Assembly: GCA_015698045.1 (NCBI GenBank)
Contig: BLAL01000242.1
Span: forward strand, 1,555,001-1,619,000
Source: Rhizophagus clarus
Taxonomy: Eukaryota > Glomeromycota > Glomeromycetes > Glomerales > Glomeraceae
Direction: 5' to 3'
Length of the DNA stretch: 64,000 nt
Shown piece by piece: positions 1-11,116 of the stretch. Made by a program: the position numbers and the translations under genes. Under the pieces are notes generated by a model, which worked only from the letters and a program-made list of their open reading frames with translations, was not told the origin of the DNA and ran no database searches. How positions within the stretch are numbered: position 1 is the first letter of the stretch; each line of letters opens with the position of its first letter.

Positions 1-2
1 TA

Positions 3-98
3 GAAAAAATCAATACGAGTAATTTGAGTAAGACACTTGATGATGATTTTTTTGGATCGGAGGATGATGTCGAAAAAGAGGAAGAGGAACAACTTTAG
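3..98 (+). CDS. 3' end of an unidentified protein gene (last exon, partial)
   Basis: An open frame enters from the left edge and ends at TAG 96-98. The visible 31 residues end in a strongly acidic tail (DDDFFGSEDDVEKEEEEQL). Nothing here identifies a family; acidic tails of this type occur on many nuclear proteins and on transposase C-termini. The splice or start context lies outside the window, so only the end is certain. Confidence 0.45.
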   Translation, partial: EKINTSNLSKTLDDDFFGSEDDVEKEEEEQL

Positions 99-1748
99 AT
101 TATTTATTAATAATTACGCATGTGTGATTTAATAAAGTGAGAAACAAAATAAAATTTTAACTACAATGTTTTTATGTGTTACGAAAGGAGCTTGGTCATA
201 ATTATGGCTAAGAAAAAAAGCATTTTACATTTATTCTAATATGTATAATCGCTAAATATTCCTTTCGAAGAATAAAATATATAGCAATCTCTAGTCAACA
301 GCGATAACTGTTTTGCTGACTGACTCGTTCCTTGCTAGACATTTATACACATTTATCATCAAATCATTTCTTCTAATATATTTGACATTCTTTAAAAGAT
401 TAGGTGGTATTATTGGTAATCTCGATTTATTTACTCAGATCATTTAGTCATACTTTTGTATCCAACAAAAAAAGTATCCAGTATATGAAAAGTGGCCAAC
501 TTGCCAGTCTAGTACTTTTAATAATAACGAACTTGATCCGCTTTGAAGGAGGTCTAAGATATACCAAAATGACAGCATACAGTAATTACACCACCTTAAT
601 GCTTATAATAATTATACTCCATGTGTAAATAAAATAAAAGTAATATTTTATATATTGCTGTTTGTATTGTAAAATGAAACATTTTTTTTGAAGGTTGTTT
701 TAACAATGGTCAAATCGTGAATTGAGATAATTTGAGAAATTCAATTTAAATCACGCAATCAATTTGGCTTAGTTATAAAATAATTAGGATTTTACCTTTT
801 AAACAATGCTTTTATTACTCATCTGTGTATTTTTGAAACGTATATTACTCTTTTTTTACCACTTACATTACTGCTACCTTGATAAATGTCATATGAACGA
901 TGAAATTTTTTATGTAGTGAATTCTTTCTGAGAAATTGTTAATTGTCAAAAAATTTTTATATTGCATAAATGTGCATCCAAAACGATTCAATTGGACAAA
1001 ATTGCAAAACGTGCGACTGTTTTAATTGTCATCTATATCTTATTTTTCATTTTTTTCATAAATATTTTTTCAGAATTTACTATGTTTCTTTCAATATCAA
1101 ATATTATTTTACCAATAATAATATGATGCTAATTGCAAATCGGTTACATTGAACCCACTTACACTGTACATTATTATTCCTTCACATGGCTTTAAGACCA
1201 GGTGTACATTCTAACTGATGAACTCATCAACACAGTCAAAACTTGTAAAAATAATTGGAGTGGCAATTTGTTTCAATTCTAATTCGTTCATTTTCTTTTC
1301 TATCTTCAAGTTTGAATAAATCACGCTCCCAATTTTTATTATTGTGAACGTGATGAACAAGTCTAGGACCGCGACGAACAAGATAGTGGCGCGCAGTTTG
1401 GTAGAACAACCTCTGATGAGACAAGTTGGATTTTTAAGAACTTTTGAGAATATTTATATACTTTTCTGGTTACACTTTAACTAATGATAAGCTCTTGATT
1501 GATGACGTGTGACGAAATACTCGAAAAAAATTAATGAGCATCAATATTTTTTATTTTTATTTCTATTTTTAGAAGAGACAAATACTACACCAGTAAACAT
1601 CAGTATTAGTGTAGAAACTTCGACATATATAGTGAGCAAAGTCCCACACTTGTATTTATTTTTTATCTCTGTATTCTTTATTAATAAAGTGAAATTTACA
1701 TTTGCCACATAATATTGAATAATTCACATTCTTGTATAAAATTTTATT
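99..1748. other. AT-rich intergenic DNA, no supported gene
   Basis: Only short open frames occur here. A minus-strand stretch at 1236-1424 (with RRGPRLVHHVHNN) has more balanced codons than its surroundings and could be a gene remnant, but I do not recognise it and it has no start or splice support. Confidence 0.4.
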
Positions 1749-2070
1749 ATGTCAAACGCTCAATCCAACGATTCATTAAGAGAATTAAATGCCATGCTCT
1801 TAGCTGAGCTTGAAAAGAAGTTTGCTGAGATCGAGGGCTGAACTTAAGGATGAGAATGAATTAGAGGATAGGAAAACGGATGCTTTCTTGAACGAGGTAC
1901 ATAAGTAAAAGATTAATGATGAGATTAGGTAATACAACAAGGAAAAGGAACTTGAAATTCAAGAACGATTACCTAACAATAATTTGATCATTTCTAATTT
2001 AACAGATGAGAAATCTTCGTACGGAAATTTTGTGAATAAATTCACAATTTTTTATTTACCTATAATATAA
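1749..2070 (+). pseudogene. Remnant of a coiled-coil repeat-family protein
   Basis: ATG 1749 opens a frame starting MSNAQSNDSLRELNAMLLAE and continuing LEKKFAEIEG to TGA 1839-1841. After a one-base shift, homologous-looking sequence continues (ELKDENELEDRK, then FLNEVHK) with two in-frame TAA stops near 1908 and 1929, then a frame through ELEIQERLPNNN. The start and the heptad-like Glu/Lys/Leu pattern resemble, from memory, a large Rhizophagus family whose members begin MSNS..NDSLRE and go on into a long coiled coil. The shift and stops make this a broken, 5'-only copy. Function is unknown. Confidence 0.5.
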
Positions 2071-3092
2071 AGATGATAAGGTTAATTGGTAAGGACAGGA
2101 GTACCTAAATACAACCAAAAGTCCCAACACTACCTGAGAGATCAAAGTTTTCCTAAAGAAACTGCTCACGCCTAATTTACATAAAAGTAATTTAAAAAAA
2201 ACTGCTATCGTCAAGAATATAGGACATGTGATAAGACCGTTAGCATGTTATCGGATTTTGTGGGATTAATTTAATGCCGAGTGGGCCGTCCAAGGTATCG
2301 TACAGACCCGATGACGGGTGGATCGTAGCTCATCCTCTAATAACGAAGGATGATTCCATTATCCCTTCCGAGTGACTTGCAACACTTATATGTGAAAAAA
2401 TACTACCGTAATATTGTGTCATTAAAATCCACGCCATTGTATCGTGATAACTGCAGTCATCGAAATCAAATATGTAAAAAATCCCCTAGATCGCCCGTAC
2501 GTGTCTTCACCTCGAAAAAATTATTTTTGAAGGAGATCTTTGGGTGATCGAATTTTCGTGAATTACCGGGATAACCACCAGTTACGGAATTAGAAACTTG
2601 GTTATCGATCACTGATTATCCAAAATTAAAACAAATTTATGATCACCGGGAATTATTTCTGTCACAAAATTTAATTGTGCACAAACGATTAATCGAAATT
2701 GATTTTAGAATCGAAACTCGAAAAACGATTAGTGGATTCTAAAATCAATGGGAATCGATCTCAATCCTTATCGCCATTTCTAAATTAGAGCGTTTATAAC
2801 ATAAGGAATCGACTTTCAAAATTCGGGAATATCGGATTTGAAAGATCAACTAGAAAAGGGCTAATGATCAAAGGAGATTATGTGAAAATCTTACTGATGA
2901 ACGCACTAAATTGAAAATGGCGATCAATTGTAAGGCATTTAATGGTTCATAATTATTAACAATACATAATTCTTGTAAACTTTAACTAAAAAGATTATGA
3001 TATTGCACAAAATTTAATATTTATTTATAATAAATAATAATAAAAATATACAGTATGTGTTAATGCTAATATTAAACACCATTGGTATAATT
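2071..3092. other. Intergenic, no gene seen
   Basis: No frame with coding character. It ends in the 3' flank of the F-box gene. The short open frame 2350-2547 has no family resemblance. Confidence 0.4.
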
Positions 3093-4472
3093 TTAGATAA
3101 ATCGGATATTACTCCTGTCTAATGAAGGAGAACATCTAATTAAAATATAAGCTATTCTGAGACATAATTCTTTGAATATAACTTCATTTTCATCAAGACA
3201 ATTTACTTGAAGATATTTAAGATTAGGTAACAATAAGCCCTCCTCATATATATTATCTTTAAAATTAAATATACCTATACCATACATCATTAATCTTATA
3301 CAAGAACATTTATTAAACCTTAATTCTTGCAAATTTTGTAAATGTTTTAGAGATGATAAAATAATGGAAATACTAATACTAATATTTGCATTATTGATAA
3401 TCAAAGTTTTTAATGGATTACTTTGAGAATCAAAACACTTAAAAATTTCATATATATTCATTCCTGGAGCACCAAATATTTCAAGATAAACTAAATTATA
3501 TTGAGATCTAATTAAAGCAGCAAGTTGTTTAGATTCAAGCGTAATTTGTCGTATTACTGCATCATCATCGTAACGTCCAGGAAAATTACCTCCAATGATT
3601 AACTTTTGAATATTGTGACAAACTTGTGAAAGGTAAAAGTATAATCTCCTCTTATTTTCACTTATAGTGAGGACGAGTTCAGTTAAATTGTCAAAAAGTT
3701 GGTTATTTTTAGGAATTTGTAATTCCTTAGTTAATACTTCAAGAATGCAATTATTAAACCAAGTATAACAGTAATAATAACTATCATCATCATCATAATC
3801 ATCATAATAATCATATTCTATTCCTTCTTCATCTTCATATTCATCTACTTCAGTAAGAAATGAACAAAAATTTGTGTTGTTAATTTCATAAGTGATAAAT
3901 TTTGTGTCTAATGAAAGTTTTTCTAACTTTGGCGGCATATTCGTAAAAAAGTATCTAATCATACTTCCAAAAGTTAGACGAGAATAGTTACTGCCTTCGT
4001 CGGATTTTGAATTGGATTTATTCCATTGATTCCAATCTTTAATAGCACAATATAATTCATGTAAGTCCAATGTACATAAAAATTCGAAATAATTAAATGT
4101 AATTCTTTCATTTTCCGCTTTAATAATTCCTTTTTCAACAAATTCCTTATCATTTTTAATTAATAAATAGGTCTTCAATAAATTAATAGCATGATATTGT
4201 CGTTTCTCTTCTGAACAACATAGACATTGATTGTTAGGATTTTTAAATCGTGAAAAAAACGAGGTATTTATTTTATTGTGAGTGTATAAGAAATGAAATG
4301 GTTGTCTCCACAATAAAATTACTGTTTCTCTACACCAATCTCGAGAAACTAATAAGCATGAATGAAGAGATTTTTTATCATCTTTTAAATGAAGAACAAT
4401 CTGACGGATTAATTCTGATGGAAGTATCAATTTTTTTTTTTGTTTCTTTTTGAAAAAATTTAAGAGCAACAT
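3093..4472 (-). CDS. F-box / leucine-rich-repeat-like protein
   Basis: Single-exon protein of 459 residues. An F-box lies near the N-terminus (LPSELIRQIVLHL, then LLVSRDWCRETVILLWRQP), preceded by a lysine-rich stretch. F-box proteins recruit substrates to SCF ubiquitin ligases through Skp1. The rest has irregular leucine-rich segments (for example NLTELVLTISE and LKTLIINNANISI) that suggest an LRR-type substrate arm. Between about residues 205 and 240 there is a very acidic, tyrosine-rich tract (YDYYDDYDDDDSYYYCY), which is likely disordered. The length and single exon fit the large F-box families of Glomeromycotina. The substrate cannot be predicted. The start is the first Met of the frame, just before the basic segment. 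Confidence 0.85.
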   Translation of the reverse strand: MLLLNFFKKKQKKKLILPSELIRQIVLHLKDDKKSLHSCLLVSRDWCRETVILLWRQPFHFLYTHNKINTSFFSRFKNPNNQCLCCSEEKRQYHAINLLKTYLLIKNDKEFVEKGIIKAENERITFNYFEFLCTLDLHELYCAIKDWNQWNKSNSKSDEGSNYSRLTFGSMIRYFFTNMPPKLEKLSLDTKFITYEINNTNFCSFLTEVDEYEDEEGIEYDYYDDYDDDDSYYYCYTWFNNCILEVLTKELQIPKNNQLFDNLTELVLTISENKRRLYFYLSQVCHNIQKLIIGGNFPGRYDDDAVIRQITLESKQLAALIRSQYNLVYLEIFGAPGMNIYEIFKCFDSQSNPLKTLIINNANISISISIILSSLKHLQNLQELRFNKCSCIRLMMYGIGIFNFKDNIYEEGLLLPNLKYLQVNCLDENEVIFKELCLRIAYILIRCSPSLDRSNIRFI

Positions 4473-4587
4473 CGTTACGATTGATAATAAAAATTATTCC
4501 CATGGTGGAATATATAAATGTATTAGGATTACTGTTTCACTTCACCTGAGAGGATAAATTATTGGTTAAAACATGATACGAATTTAG

Positions 4588-4812
4588 AAATATGGAGTTG
4601 ATCCACAAAATAATTCTCATAAAGGTCATATGAAAGGATCATACGATTATTACTTTACTATGACTGATAAATACTTTTACATGCAACTACTTCAACTATA
4701 TGTAACGGGAATCTATCTAGAAAATGAAATTTCGGAAGAAAAATATATTAGTATGAGGTGGGGCGATGCAAAACTAGGTTACTTTCCGGACGAATACCGG
4801 ACTAATAATTAA
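4588..4812 (+). pseudogene. Possible exon remnant, family unknown
   Basis: An open stretch follows TAG 4585-4587 and ends at TAA 4810-4812. It encodes about 74 residues, with MTDKYFYMQLLQLYVTGIY and then MRWGDAKLGYFPDEY. The amino-acid composition looks more protein-like than its surroundings. I do not recognise it and see no partner exon. Confidence 0.25.
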
Positions 4813-4896
4813 TAATTCTGCATGTCTGCAACCTGGATGTAACACCGTAATGTATACACGAGTATTCATATAAACTATACATATTACGTTGATGGT

Positions 4897-4916
4897 GTTA
4901 CGACACGTGTCGTAAC
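4897..4916. repeat. Perfect 20-bp palindrome
   Basis: GTTACGACACGTGTCGTAAC is its own reverse complement. It contains CACGTG, the E-box core bound by bHLH factors such as Pho4 or Cbf1. It lies at the end of a looser inverted repeat that begins near 4840 (ACACCGTAATGTA against the reverse of TACATATTACG). It could be a bHLH site or the end of a decayed MITE. Confidence 0.5.
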
Positions 4917-5599
4917 AAAGCAACTATTGACTATTGATGTTGTAACCGTTAAGGAATTCATCGATATTAGAATAGAAATATTGGAGTTCTATGGTTCTTT
5001 TTTTTTCACATGAAATAATATTAGTCTGACAAACTTCTAACTATGAATGAGTACTAGAAGTAGCTGCAAGTGCAGTATGATAACACAATTACGCGTCTTT
5101 TCAGGGTCAGATTTGCGTAATTATGACCAATCTGCGCTATGGGCGGCTTATCTGTTGAATCAAAATGGAATATATCCCAAGAAGAAGACGAGATGTTGAT
5201 CGAATTTGATGGGCTAGATTCAAAGCTCATCTCATTAAATGACTTTTTCTACTTTAAAATTTTAAAAATAAAACAGAATCAAAATGAATGACATTCATTC
5301 TTTATGCCTTTCTCAGCTAAAAGTTCTTACAATCAAAGTGTATCAATAATTGCTTTTGGAGATTCTTTACTTATTTCGTGCGGATTCGAAGAAAGGTTAT
5401 TTATTAAGAATCATATTTTCCGTCACTACACAAGCAATCATGCTTTCCTACTAATGAACGTGAAATTTCAAAATTATTTTGTTTTTATTAAATTCAATTA
5501 TTTTACAATAAAAATATAGCAGAGTTTGTACACATGAATGTAATACGTGATCTAATTAAGTATCAGTTGTTTCATCATAAATCATAATTTTCTAGTTTT

Positions 5600-5790
5600 C
5601 TATGTGAAAGCTGGTATATAATTAAACCTTGTTATAAGTAATATGGTATATCATATATGGTGATATATTAATTATATAGGCGAGTTTGGTTTAAGAAAAA
5701 AGATCGTTATGGGCCAAAATCGGATTAACTCGATTCGTTATAGTTATGACAAACCCTTGAATCAGTACCACCATTGCCGTACTACTTTAT
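5600..5790. repeat. Dispersed-repeat fragment, possibly pogo-like
   Basis: The segment GGTTTAAGAAAAAAGATCGTT followed by GGGCCAAAATCGGATTA recurs in diverged form at about 56480-56520 (GGTTTAAGAAAAAGTTCGTT) and again near 56710. The family is probably an old non-coding DNA transposon. The termini are not resolved here. Confidence 0.35.
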
Positions 5791-7581
5791 TATTATGAAA
5801 ATTTATCTGACGCATAGGGTTAACAGGACATTTACCTTAAAATAGATAGGGTTAATGACCTAGACCTCAATCCAATCGAACGATAAAAAATATAATAACC
5901 TTATCCTGGAGTCTAGGATAAATTTGTCTTTTTCAATAAATTTAATGAGAATTTTTTATTAAGTTTTTGATTAAAATATTACCAATTTTAATTATATAAT
6001 AAATTTTAACGCTATTTTGAGATAAAATCTAGACCATTATTTATTGATGTATAATAATAATAAATGATTTGTTGTGTTAGAAAGAACAATACATCTAGAT
6101 TTATCTTCCCAAATAAATAGAAAATCAACGTTCCGTATATTCCGTCCCAGGTCCAAAGAAGTAGTTGAATTAATAATGACCTTATGAATTTGTAAATAAG
6201 ACTGTAACGTAATACTGTATTTTATATTTATTTATTTATTTAATATAAATACATAAATTAAAGTATACAAAGATTTTCATGATATAAAATACTGTATATA
6301 TTAAAAATTCATTAATTTTTACCGGAAATTAAAGGATGGCATATACAGTACATTATCGTATAGTACAGTATAAATATATATACAATAACGGATAATGTAT
6401 TTTGAAATCGGGAATATAGGAAAACAAAAATAAGGTTATATAAGACGTAGTGGAAATTAGAATATGAGGTTTTATATAAGAGATGACTCATTATGGAAAT
6501 TATCAAAGAAAGTAAAGGTTCTAGGCTTTTTCATGTCATTTATTTACGGATAATATTTTAGGTAAGATTGACAAAATTGAAATGATTCGCGATTTTTCTA
6601 TGATATAAGCAACCAACATTGATACGGTCATTTCCACTTTCACTTCCTGCTATGCGATTAGTAACCATTGTACAAAAATCTAGATTCAAAGAGAACAATT
6701 TCCGGTAACAAATATGAATATTTTATCATCAAAAACGGTTATAATATTATGAAAAATTCTTTAGGGCACATTTGTTTATATTATGCATATTTATTTACGT
6801 TAATATTTATTAGCACCATTCATTCTATTTATTCAGCATAAATCAGTTTCAAATTAAGGTTCAAAACTCTTGTTTTATTCAATTTTTTGGTTTGCCAATT
6901 TTTATTAAGTATTAATGAAATTTTAATTATGTAAAAAAAAATAGGTATAGACTTATTTTACTTTTTATTTTCTTAAAAAAAAATAAAAAAAAAAAAAAAA
7001 AAAAAAAAAGAACGATGTTTATTATAAAATAATTAATATAGAAATATAAATTTTTATTTTATAGTTTTTTTTTTTTTTAAAGAAAAAAAAAAAAAAAAGG
7101 AAAAAAAAAACCGTCCAGCAATCTTTGTTTATCTGATTCAATGCGCACATTGAGTATCGAGATTTCTATGGCGTGCATGCTTGCATTTAAAAAAACACAG
7201 CCTCTAATGCCAAAATTAGATCAAATTTTTTAAAATAGAGATCATCATTCTAAATTTAATAATAGTGTACCAATAATAAGTGAAGTCATGCTTTACAAGT
7301 ATTAATGGATTTGTTTATCTCATGGAGATAATATTTAACTCTAAACAATAAACAATTTGTTACACCTTTAGTATCATTGAAATCTAGACTTTATTAGCTA
7401 ACTATTCACAACAAAACATTAATGAATAAAGACTTTCCCGATTTTTTCTATTCTTTACCAGACCTAAATGAGTTTATTAAAATTTTATATAAACCGATCA
7501 GAGAAGGTTTTTTTTTTTTTTTTTTTTGAATCTCTAACTCCGAAAATACATTGATTTCATTTCTTCTAACTATCATTCGAT

Positions 7582-9073
7582 ATGACAATTTGCCTTTTAA
7601 ATCCTTTTAATATATCAAACAGAAATTTTACAAAAATGGCGCATAAAGAAAAATCATGTAAATTGAACAAATCTTCTATATTATCAACTTTAAAAATTAA
7701 TAAAATTTCTTGTATTTCTTCTGATGATTCTTCGATTGAAAATGTCGAAATGAGAAATCCCGTTATCAAATTTAATGAAAAAGATATTAATCGATTAGAA
7801 ATTCAACATCATTTATTCCGAATAATCTGGAATGGTAATTTTTCTGTTCCTATGCAACATCAACTTTCTAGAGGAAGTGTTAATGTGCTCGAAGTTGGGT
7901 AATGTATTAATTAATTAATTTTACCTATATTCTCTTATATTTATATAATTTTTAACGAAATATTCGTAAAACATTTTCTTTATAATAAATAGATCATGTC
8001 CATTAGTTTGGACGTTAGATATGGCATCAGAATATCCTTCTTCAACTTTCATCGGTATTGAAAACATTTCTTCCATAACAGCTGCTTCTTACTCTAAATT
8101 ATCTTCTTATTACTCCTCAAAAATCCCCGAACCACGTAACGCTGCCGTTTTACAAATGACTTCCTCCACTCCCACAAGTCTTCCATTTCCTGACGAAACT
8201 TTTGATCTTGTATATCATAAATCATCTCTCATAAATCCATCCTCGCAATCTTTACATAATCCTTTTAACACGTTAAATCAACTTTTAAGAGTTTTAAAAC
8301 CTGGTGGATGGTTGGAATTTATGATAATTGAAAAGCAGTGGTTTAATCTTGGTCCGATAACTGAATACGTGAAAAATTCATGTAAGTATTAAAATAATAT
8401 CAATTTAAAATAATATGACCAATCATACGACCAGTAAATTTTTTAATACTTTATAGATGTTGAATTCTTATCATCTACTGGCATTAATTATATTGAATAC
8501 TCATATTTTGAACGATATTTAACTTCAAGAAAAGATATTTCGTGCATACGGAAACAAATTAAAGAAACTCCCATTGGAAGTTTTGGTGGAAGAGTTGGTG
8601 AATTCGTAAGTTCTTTAAAATTAATTAAAAATACCGTATAGTTCCGAAATTAAACAACCTCAAAAATAAACAACGTTGGCCCACATTATGGATCTTGCCC
8701 AGCATTATGTACAAAAATGGTTGCTTAATTTCGGAACTGTACGGGTATGGCTTTTTTTTCTTCTTTTGATTAATTTTTTTTTCCCTTTTATAATATATAG
8801 TTGGGTGAAGTTTTACTTAATCCTATTAAACATAATAAACATAATCTATGTATACGAATGAAAATTTCCGAAAAAAAATTTGACGAATTAATTAATGTGA
8901 TGATAAAAGAAATTAATCAATATAAAACATATTGTAGATCTATCAGGTATTTATTTTATTTTATATTATTTTCTCGAATGATCTTGTTTATATATATATA
9001 AAAAAAAATTTTTTTTCTTTTCTTAATTATAAGATTATACGCGAGAAAACAATCATCTGCCAGAAATTCATAA
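7582..9073 (+). CDS. SAM-dependent methyltransferase (type 11-like), five exons
   Basis: Exons 7582-7898, 7993-8381, 8457-8605, 8801-8946 and 9034-9073 join in frame (346 residues); all introns are GT-AG. The order fits class I methyltransferases: NVLEVG at the end of exon 1 (motif I region), then TLDMASEYPSSTFIGIE (strand 2, acidic end), LPFPDETFDLVYHK (motif IV region) and LLRVLKPGGWLEF (motif VI, the most diagnostic block). The N-terminal 75 residues are Ser/Lys-rich and probably disordered. The methyl acceptor is unknown. One oddity: the usual glycine-rich GxGxG reads GSCPLVW across the first splice junction, so SAM binding may be weakened or another acceptor may be used. Intron 3 holds a MITE. 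Confidence 0.8.
8634..8745. mobile_element. 112-bp Tc1/mariner-like MITE in a methyltransferase intron
   Basis: The ends are inverted: CCGTATAGTTCCGAAATTAA at 8634-8653 against the reverse complement of 8725-8745 (CCCGTACAGTTCCGAAATTAA without one base, 2-3 differences). TA flanks both ends (8632-8633 and 8746-8747), the target duplication of Tc1/mariner/pogo elements. It has no coding capacity. It sits wholly inside intron 3, leaving the donor at 8606 and acceptor at 8800 intact. Confidence 0.8.
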
Positions 9074-10785
9074 CTAAAAATTATATTCTATATTTGTTAT
9101 ATTATGACAAATTATTATATTTTTGTCAAGACATTTATTAAATTATTAAATATCTAACATATTAAATAGCTGGATATTTATCCCACCCTGTAACTCCGCT
9201 GAATTATGTATGGAGAACATTTATACTGTATACGGGTGATAAATAGGGATTTTTATGCCGAGTAATAGTTAGTATGTGGAAGAACGTGATAAAAATGATA
9301 GGAGAGGATGATGATATTCCCCGATGTAGGCTTATTTTCTAAATTAAAAATCCGATTTAATGCATACATCTCTGAATTACAGTATTTAAATGCTGTATAT
9401 AAATAACCTAAGTTAGAGATGGCATCGGTCATGTCGGTATGGTTATAACCGGTTATGACTCGACACATGACCAATGTTTGGATGGTCATTTAACCTATTG
9501 AACTTGTTAGAAAAATTACATTGCCATTTATAAATTTTTATAAATAACTTTTTGTTTATAATTATTTATTATAAATAAAATATTAAATAGAATTTATTGT
9601 ATCACATGTACTGTATTTAAAAAACATTATTGTAGTAAATAAAAAAAAAAATATTTTCACCTTTTTAACAAAATTACAAACGATTGATCAAGCCAGGTAA
9701 GTCAGATGTGGCTTTATTTGCGTTTTTGTAAAGTTTGGAGGGATGTACGTAATGTTTGAATATTTGTTGATATTTTAATAATACAGAAAGAATAAAATGA
9801 TATACTGTATACCGCCTTTTTACTAAAGGAAGTAAAGATCTTCACTTTCTTTCGCGTTTCATTATAAATGTTAAATAACCAATCATCAATTGGAAGTAAA
9901 TGAATGGAAGTCATGAACTGTATGTATCGGAGTATGTTTTACCAAAATTAATTTAAAATTCAGTGTTATTAACGGACCAACGGACACTGTCCACAACTTC
10001 ATCCTAATTACATAATAACAGTGTCAGTGTCCCGTATCCATTGTCCAAGTCCAAAAAATGTCCCAATCAACACATTGTCGTACGAACATGACCAGAGTAT
10101 TTTTTAAATTTATCTGGGACAATTTTATGTCTCCGGGACATGTATAATCTAAGCCTTTGCCTTTGATCTTTGAATGTTCATCGCATCATCATGCAAAATA
10201 ATAATCTTATATAAATGTCCGGATGTGCTATCAACTAATTAAAGATTTTTATGACCTATTAAGATGATATCAAATTCGGAAATTTCTCTATCTTTATTAG
10301 AAAAATATTAAAATATAAAGAATACACAATAACTTAAAGAATAACATAACAGCTCGCTTTTTCAAAAAGTATTAAAGAAAAAAATTTTTTTTTTCTTACT
10401 GTATGGAAATGTATCCGAGAGTAAATACTTAACTTGAATACTTTTTTTATTGAAAAAAGCATTTTGTCACATTGAAGGTGTAATTGTTCGGGGTACTTTT
10501 ACAGAATTTGGAGAAAATAGTGAAAAAAATTCAGAATTATTAAGGCGGGAATTAATTAGAAAATTTCACAATCACAAGAAAAAATCTTTGAGTAAATTTT
10601 ACTATAGTTTTTGTTAAACTATGCTGGAAGCAAACCCCGGCGTCCCATATCCCTGTTTGTGTTCCAACGTCGCTAGTTGGGGAGTTCAAGCATTTTATTC
10701 ATTCATTAAAATCATTTGAACCATTCCATTTTAAGACTGTGCTACTTATTTTTCATGTATCCGATCTTCTATATAAATTAGTATT
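9074..10785. other. Intergenic, no gene seen
   Basis: AT-rich. At 9960-10150 there is a cluster of GGACA/TGTCC words in both orientations (GGACACTGTCC, GTGTCCC, GGGACAA, CCGGGACATGT), which may be the subterminal region of a decayed transposon. No frame has coding character. Confidence 0.4.
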
Positions 10786-10868
10786 ATTTATTTCATGGGG
10801 TGATGGGAATATTATGGTTTTTTTCCCTTCGGGAAAAAAACCATGATGTTCCACACCATGAAATAAAT
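10786..10868. repeat. 83-bp hairpin with TTCG loop upstream of the Crypton-like gene
   Basis: Left arm from ATTTATTTCATGG to GGTTTTTTTCCC, loop TTCG at 10828-10831, right arm GGAAAAAAACCATGATG to CATGAAATAAAT. About 35 of 40 positions pair. It ends roughly 250 bp before the ATG of the recombinase gene and could be part of that element's leader or a small independent MITE. Confidence 0.65.
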
Positions 10869-11116
10869 GGTTAATCCCCGGAGCGTGTTACTCATCAAAT
10901 AACACGTGATTTAACTATTTTAACTTTTTTTGTCTTATTTTCTTCCCACGCTTCTATTTTTTTCTTCCCACACTCCCCTTTTTCTTTCATATTATTCAAC
11001 TCATCCTTCTCTTACATTATTAAATTTATTTTTTATATTATTAATATATTGTATTATTAATAGGTTTATCTTCTCTTTCTTATAACTAAACTTTTTCTTT
11101 GTTTTAAGCAAAAACA

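Larger units (their letters stand above)
4473..7581. other. Long intergenic region with gene crumbs and low-complexity tracts
   Basis: It contains the remnants listed separately at 4588-4812, 4897-4916 and 5600-5790, plus near-pure A and T runs around 6970-7110. A short frame around 5155-5260 reads WNISQEEDEMLIEFDGLD, faintly like a Myb/SANT helix, but it is too short to call. I see no complete gene. Confidence 0.4.

Noticed and set aside
404..628. 74-residue open frame near the left edge
   Set aside because: No homology, splice partners or codon pattern; expected by chance in such DNA.
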